Shown in pieces: positions 60,603 to 64,000 of a stretch of 64,000 nt of DNA; positions within the stretch are counted from its first letter, which is position 1; each line of letters begins with the position of its first letter. This stretch comes from Larix kaempferi (taxonomy: Eukaryota; Streptophyta; Pinopsida; Pinales; Pinaceae): the NCBI GenBank assembly GCA_027924585.1, contig BSBM01000486.1, positions 43,208,501 through 43,272,500 on the forward strand, written 5' to 3'. Position numbers and translations under genes: made by a program. The notes under the pieces are model-generated. The model was not told the origin of the DNA. It did no database searches and saw only the letters and a program-made list of their open reading frames with translations.

Positions 60603-61102
60603 ATTTACACAAGTGATATTTTAAAATAAAGATTCGGGGCGGAGAGTGGCGATAGCCACATTCGTTATGTCATCCCTTAAGTGGTCTAATAGACATATGG
60701 GGACCTGAATAAAGTATTTTATACAGAATTAAGACAAAAATTTTACACATTGAAGTTTTCATAATTACCAAATAATTTTTGAATTCATTTCAGCATACTA
60801 GAATACGATCATTTAAACTCTTATATTCTACTTCCTTCCAAAATCATAGACATAGAAAGAAAAAAATATATTGTACACGACATTTGACAATGACATGGAC
60901 AAAATCATTGATCCATTAATTTTTTATATAGTTAAAAACATCGTAATGGAATGTCGTCCTCAATTATCCGTTCATGGTCATATTTGGACAGTTTCCATTT
61001 TTTATTTTTTATTTGTTTTTTCGATGAAACTTGAACCAAATTTATTCGAGATGCACATACTAAATGACTATATTGACAACATATGACATCAGGTTCATAA
61101 TT
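60603..61102. other. Spacer between the convergent genes
   Basis: A small stem GTGGCGATAGCCAC at 60645-60658 and AT-rich sequence; a 71-codon plus frame at 60871-61086 looks like chance. Confidence 0.5.
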
Positions 61103-63772
61103 CTAAAAGTAGACATAATTTTTAGTCATATGGGTCTGCTGAAAAAAATAGTCATTTAAAATGATGGATCCTCTCTCGTATGTATATCCATTGTCATTAT
61201 AGTCTTCCAATAACTTCATCTTTCCTTTAGTGCATCGCATCAAATAATACTTCGCATTTTTGTCGTTGTCTATAGGTCCAATTACAGCAAAAACATCCCT
61301 TGTGCAAATTACAATTGACGTTAGGATTTTTAAATCAATTAAATTGACTAATTTATACATGTATAAGGTGATGGACAAGAATGAACAATCGACAAAATAG
61401 TTGTACTTGATCATTACCTTCTCTAACAAGATCTGAAATTCTGTTGCCATCAAATGATATTGTTATTTCTTCTGATTCTAATTCTTCTATGCTTGCTAGT
61501 GGCATTTTTCCTTTAGGATTAATCTCTGTGTGTTTCCAATGTTTTACATAGTTGTTCGTTATGTTTTCACAAACTTCTGTAGATTCAATATTTTCAGTGC
61601 AAATATGACAAAAACATGATTACTTTCTACTGCCAAATGCATACACGTTTTGGAAGACTTTTGTTTGAATAGAGTGAAAATATTTAGTCCCATGTATGGT
61701 GCTAGCGTCGTATGGTATTGATCTATTTATATCTTGGACCCCAACAAACCAAAAGAACCTAATACACAAATGACAAATTTTGATATTAGTACATACTTTT
61801 TTTTAAATTGACAATAAAATATAAATTAAAACATGTGTGTACATACCTGCGCACATATTTTGATTGTTGATTATAATCATGGTTTATATGTGATTTACAC
61901 CATTGAACAATCTCTACAGCTGAATGAAATCGTGTAGAACTATGGTTCATTTGCCATCTTCGAAGTGCTCTTTTTACGCCTACTCCTGCACCATCATGTT
62001 CACCTTTTCCATGACCAGTTTCAAAGATATTCTAGTGATATTTAATGTTCAATGTTTTATGAAGTTGACATAACCAATAAAACGATCGCGAAGATTTAAA
62101 TTGTCCTACACATCCATCCGACCATATCCAATGCTCATTGAATTTAACGTTACATACCTTTAGTGAATTGTAGAAAATATTTTCAGTACAATGCTGAACA
62201 AAATGTGTATCATGTGTACGATCGTCGCTGATATAAAAGTGATATTCTTTAATCACATCTCGATTGTCACACGTGTTTTCAATGCCATCAACATCCTATT
62301 GAGAATGTCTATATAAAACATGGACAAATATCAAAACCTGGTTAGAATGATAGTATTCACTCTGTATCTCTTTTTGTGCAGCAAATGTGTAATTTTATGC
62401 AAAATCAACCACTGACAAAATTGTTCTTGGTGGAAAAATTTCACGAGACTATTTGAATTGAAGGTCTTGCCATCGTGCTCTATGTGAATACTTGGTTTGA
62501 GATATTAATTCGTGTATTGTGGACGAAGGTGGTGAATTTGTCCAACACATTTTACCAAATTCAAGAAACGTGTCGTAATATAATTGAAATTGCACATGAT
62601 AATGGCAACAACATGTGTCACATATAGTAATAGGTCTAACATACCATGGTTTTAGTTGCACAAATGTAGTGATTGACACATTAATTCCACGATGATCTTC
62701 CTTGAATTTATTGAACAATTGTACTTGTGTCATATCCATTATATGTTTTGCACTGCTTACATATACTCCTCGTGATACTCTTTGTCGTATCACATCCCTT
62801 GAATTTGGTGAAACTCGAGCATGTGTCAACCAATATTCCTATACAATATCTTTAACACCTGCTTCCATTCTATCTTTGTAAGGCTGTCTACAAATAATTG
62901 CCTAGCAAGCAAGTTCATCATTTTCATCTATTTGCATTCTAAATTTGCTATGTTTGTATAATGTCTTTCTTGAGGTTTCAACTGCTTTTGCTAGATGTGT
63001 TATCAAATGTTTTTGTTTAGTACTAGTCGAAATAATTGCTATATGAATTGCTCTTCATGCAGCACTGATGTCTTTCTTCCTAGATTTTCCAAATTTTTTT
63101 ACTGCATCACCTATATTTTCTATCACATTATGTTTTAATTTCGACTCTTTGGTCGCCTTGTGAATACCCAATAATGACGTAGCATCTTCTAACTTCTTGG
63201 TCACTAATAAACATCTCAAAATTTGTGCTTGTCCTGTTACTGAATAATTCTTCAGAACATCATCATAAATTTTTTGAGCCCGATATCATGCAGCATGTAT
63301 GGGTATTTTTTTTCCATATTTGTTGCAATCAACGTTTTCTAACGTTTCATCATCAATGGTGAAAGTACCTATACATCAAGTTAAATTTAATTTAACATGT
63401 ATCCAAAAATACAATTCATAATTATAAAAAATGAATTTGGAAAATACATGATATATACATACCTGGTCCAATTTCTGGTTCTTGAACTTGATCTTCAATA
63501 TTGACTTCATTGACATTAGTATGTAAATCACTATTTACATATTCAGCAATGGTTTTCTTGAACTTCAATTTGTTCTTCTTGTACTCTATTTTCAATTTCC
63601 ATTTCATCAACATTATCATATAAAACTGTATTTGTATCTTCAATAATCGTAGCTTGCGTTTCTGCAAGGCTTGCTTTGTTGGCATGATATTTAAGTTTTT
63701 TTTTTCTCTATTATCATCATCATCTGCATGTTTACAATCATATTTTCTTTGACGGTTTCTCTTACTGCCCAT
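61103..63772 (-). pseudogene. Probable DDE-type transposase, superfamily not assigned
   Basis: Exons inferred on minus: 63772-63463, 63368-61847, 61758-61418 and about 61298-61103. Exon 1 encodes a Lys/Arg-rich N-terminus and may hold frame changes. Exon 2 keeps one frame for 1.5 kb through eight stops (63286, 63055, 62902, 62839, 62449, 62395, 62296, 62032); a ninth is in exon 3 (61620). Key text: KPWYVRPITICDTCCCHYHV (Cys/His cluster), SVVDFA then stop then NYTF, WIWSDGCVGQFKSSRSFYW and FETGHGKGEHDGAGVGVKRA, which look like the acidic catalytic sites of an RNase H-fold transposase. Exon 4 resembles a small beta-rich C-terminal domain (DVFAVIGPIDND). Similar HGKG-x2-DG-x-G proteins occur in many genomes as unnamed transposases, from memory. 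Confidence 0.65.
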
Positions 63773-64000
63773 GATTGTTTAATCTATAAATGATAAATTA
63801 AAGAATCATCATTTTATAGTAAAAAAACAAAATTAAGATTTAAAAAAAGTTACGAAATTTATAAATACATGAACTGGAATTTACTTCACCTTATCAAAAT
63901 CTTGTAAGAGTCTTTTGAAGAAAAAGTCCTTGGAAACAAATTTACTTTGAAAAGAACCTTCTTTGACTGAAATAAGAACTCCTTGACAATAAATCACCTT
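63773..64000. other. Upstream region of the transposase gene
   Basis: AT-rich; would hold the minus-strand promoter. No palindrome of the ATTCGGCCGAAT type is visible before the window ends. Confidence 0.4.

Larger units (their letters stand above)
54301..64000. mobile_element. Large DNA-transposon-like unit with two convergent genes (borders unknown)
   Basis: Grouped because palindromic sites, a TATA-like leader, an unknown basic protein gene on plus and a transposase-like gene on minus form one coherent block. Neither terminal inverted repeat nor target duplication could be shown; the right end lies outside the window. The unit could still be two neighbouring elements. Confidence 0.55.

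Overview
This is plant nuclear DNA: AT-rich, transposon-dense and poor in intact genes. It holds Ty1/copia and Ty3/gypsy (chromovirus) retrotransposons, CACTA-type ends, an LRR resistance-gene remnant, a UDP-glycosyltransferase remnant and a GH19 chitinase remnant. The long LTRs, nested insertions and decayed intron-bearing gene fragments fit a large seed-plant genome, perhaps a gymnosperm, but the sequence alone does not fix the lineage. I found no clearly intact host gene.

Layout. 1-3904 is the 3' part of a decayed copia element (copy 1). 3905-4304 holds a TAGTCAT-rich block and a tRNA-like sequence. 7.2-15.5 kb holds minus-strand fragments of four unrelated genes: a RABD/Rab1 GTPase with one exon present four times in tandem, an ACA-type Ca2+-ATPase, an AAE14/MenE-like acyl-CoA ligase, and the start of a PDAP1-like phosphoprotein. 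16-18.7 kb has tRNA/SINE-like pieces, an RNase H fragment and a CACTA terminus. 18.8-23.7 kb is dominated by CT/GA/GT microsatellites and degenerate telomere-like G-rich repeats, flanked by unusual CpG palindromes. 26.0-31.8 kb carries the NLR, UGT and chitinase remnants among minisatellites. 34.3 kb starts a CACTA-like end. 35.97-39.53 kb is a gypsy-like leader and a zinc-knuckle gag remnant.

The clearest structure is a three-level nest. A minus-strand chromovirus (53481 down to about 40.5 kb) is split at its integrase by a complete copia-family element at 41999-51301 (626 and 618 bp LTRs, perfect 5-bp TSD CTGTA). That element is itself split by a 2676-bp solo-LTR-like insertion at 45185-47860 (TSD AAAAC), and copy 1 keeps the empty site. 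Both copia copies pass from a non-coding leader to reverse transcriptase with no gag, protease or integrase, so the family seems to have spread as a non-autonomous deletion derivative.

54.3-64.0 kb looks like one large DNA-transposon-like unit that I cannot place in a named superfamily. It has two convergent, intron-containing genes: an unknown basic protein on plus (56865-59094) and a probable DDE-type transposase on minus (63772-61103). Palindromic TTATTCGGCCGAATAA sites sit just upstream of a TATA-like box and CTGTCCAATTGGACAG palindromes lie in the leader intron; a minisatellite and a roughly 257-bp hairpin separate the two 3' ends. Fourteen in-frame stops interrupt the two genes, while the long exons keep one frame. 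This is the best candidate for an undescribed system in the window.
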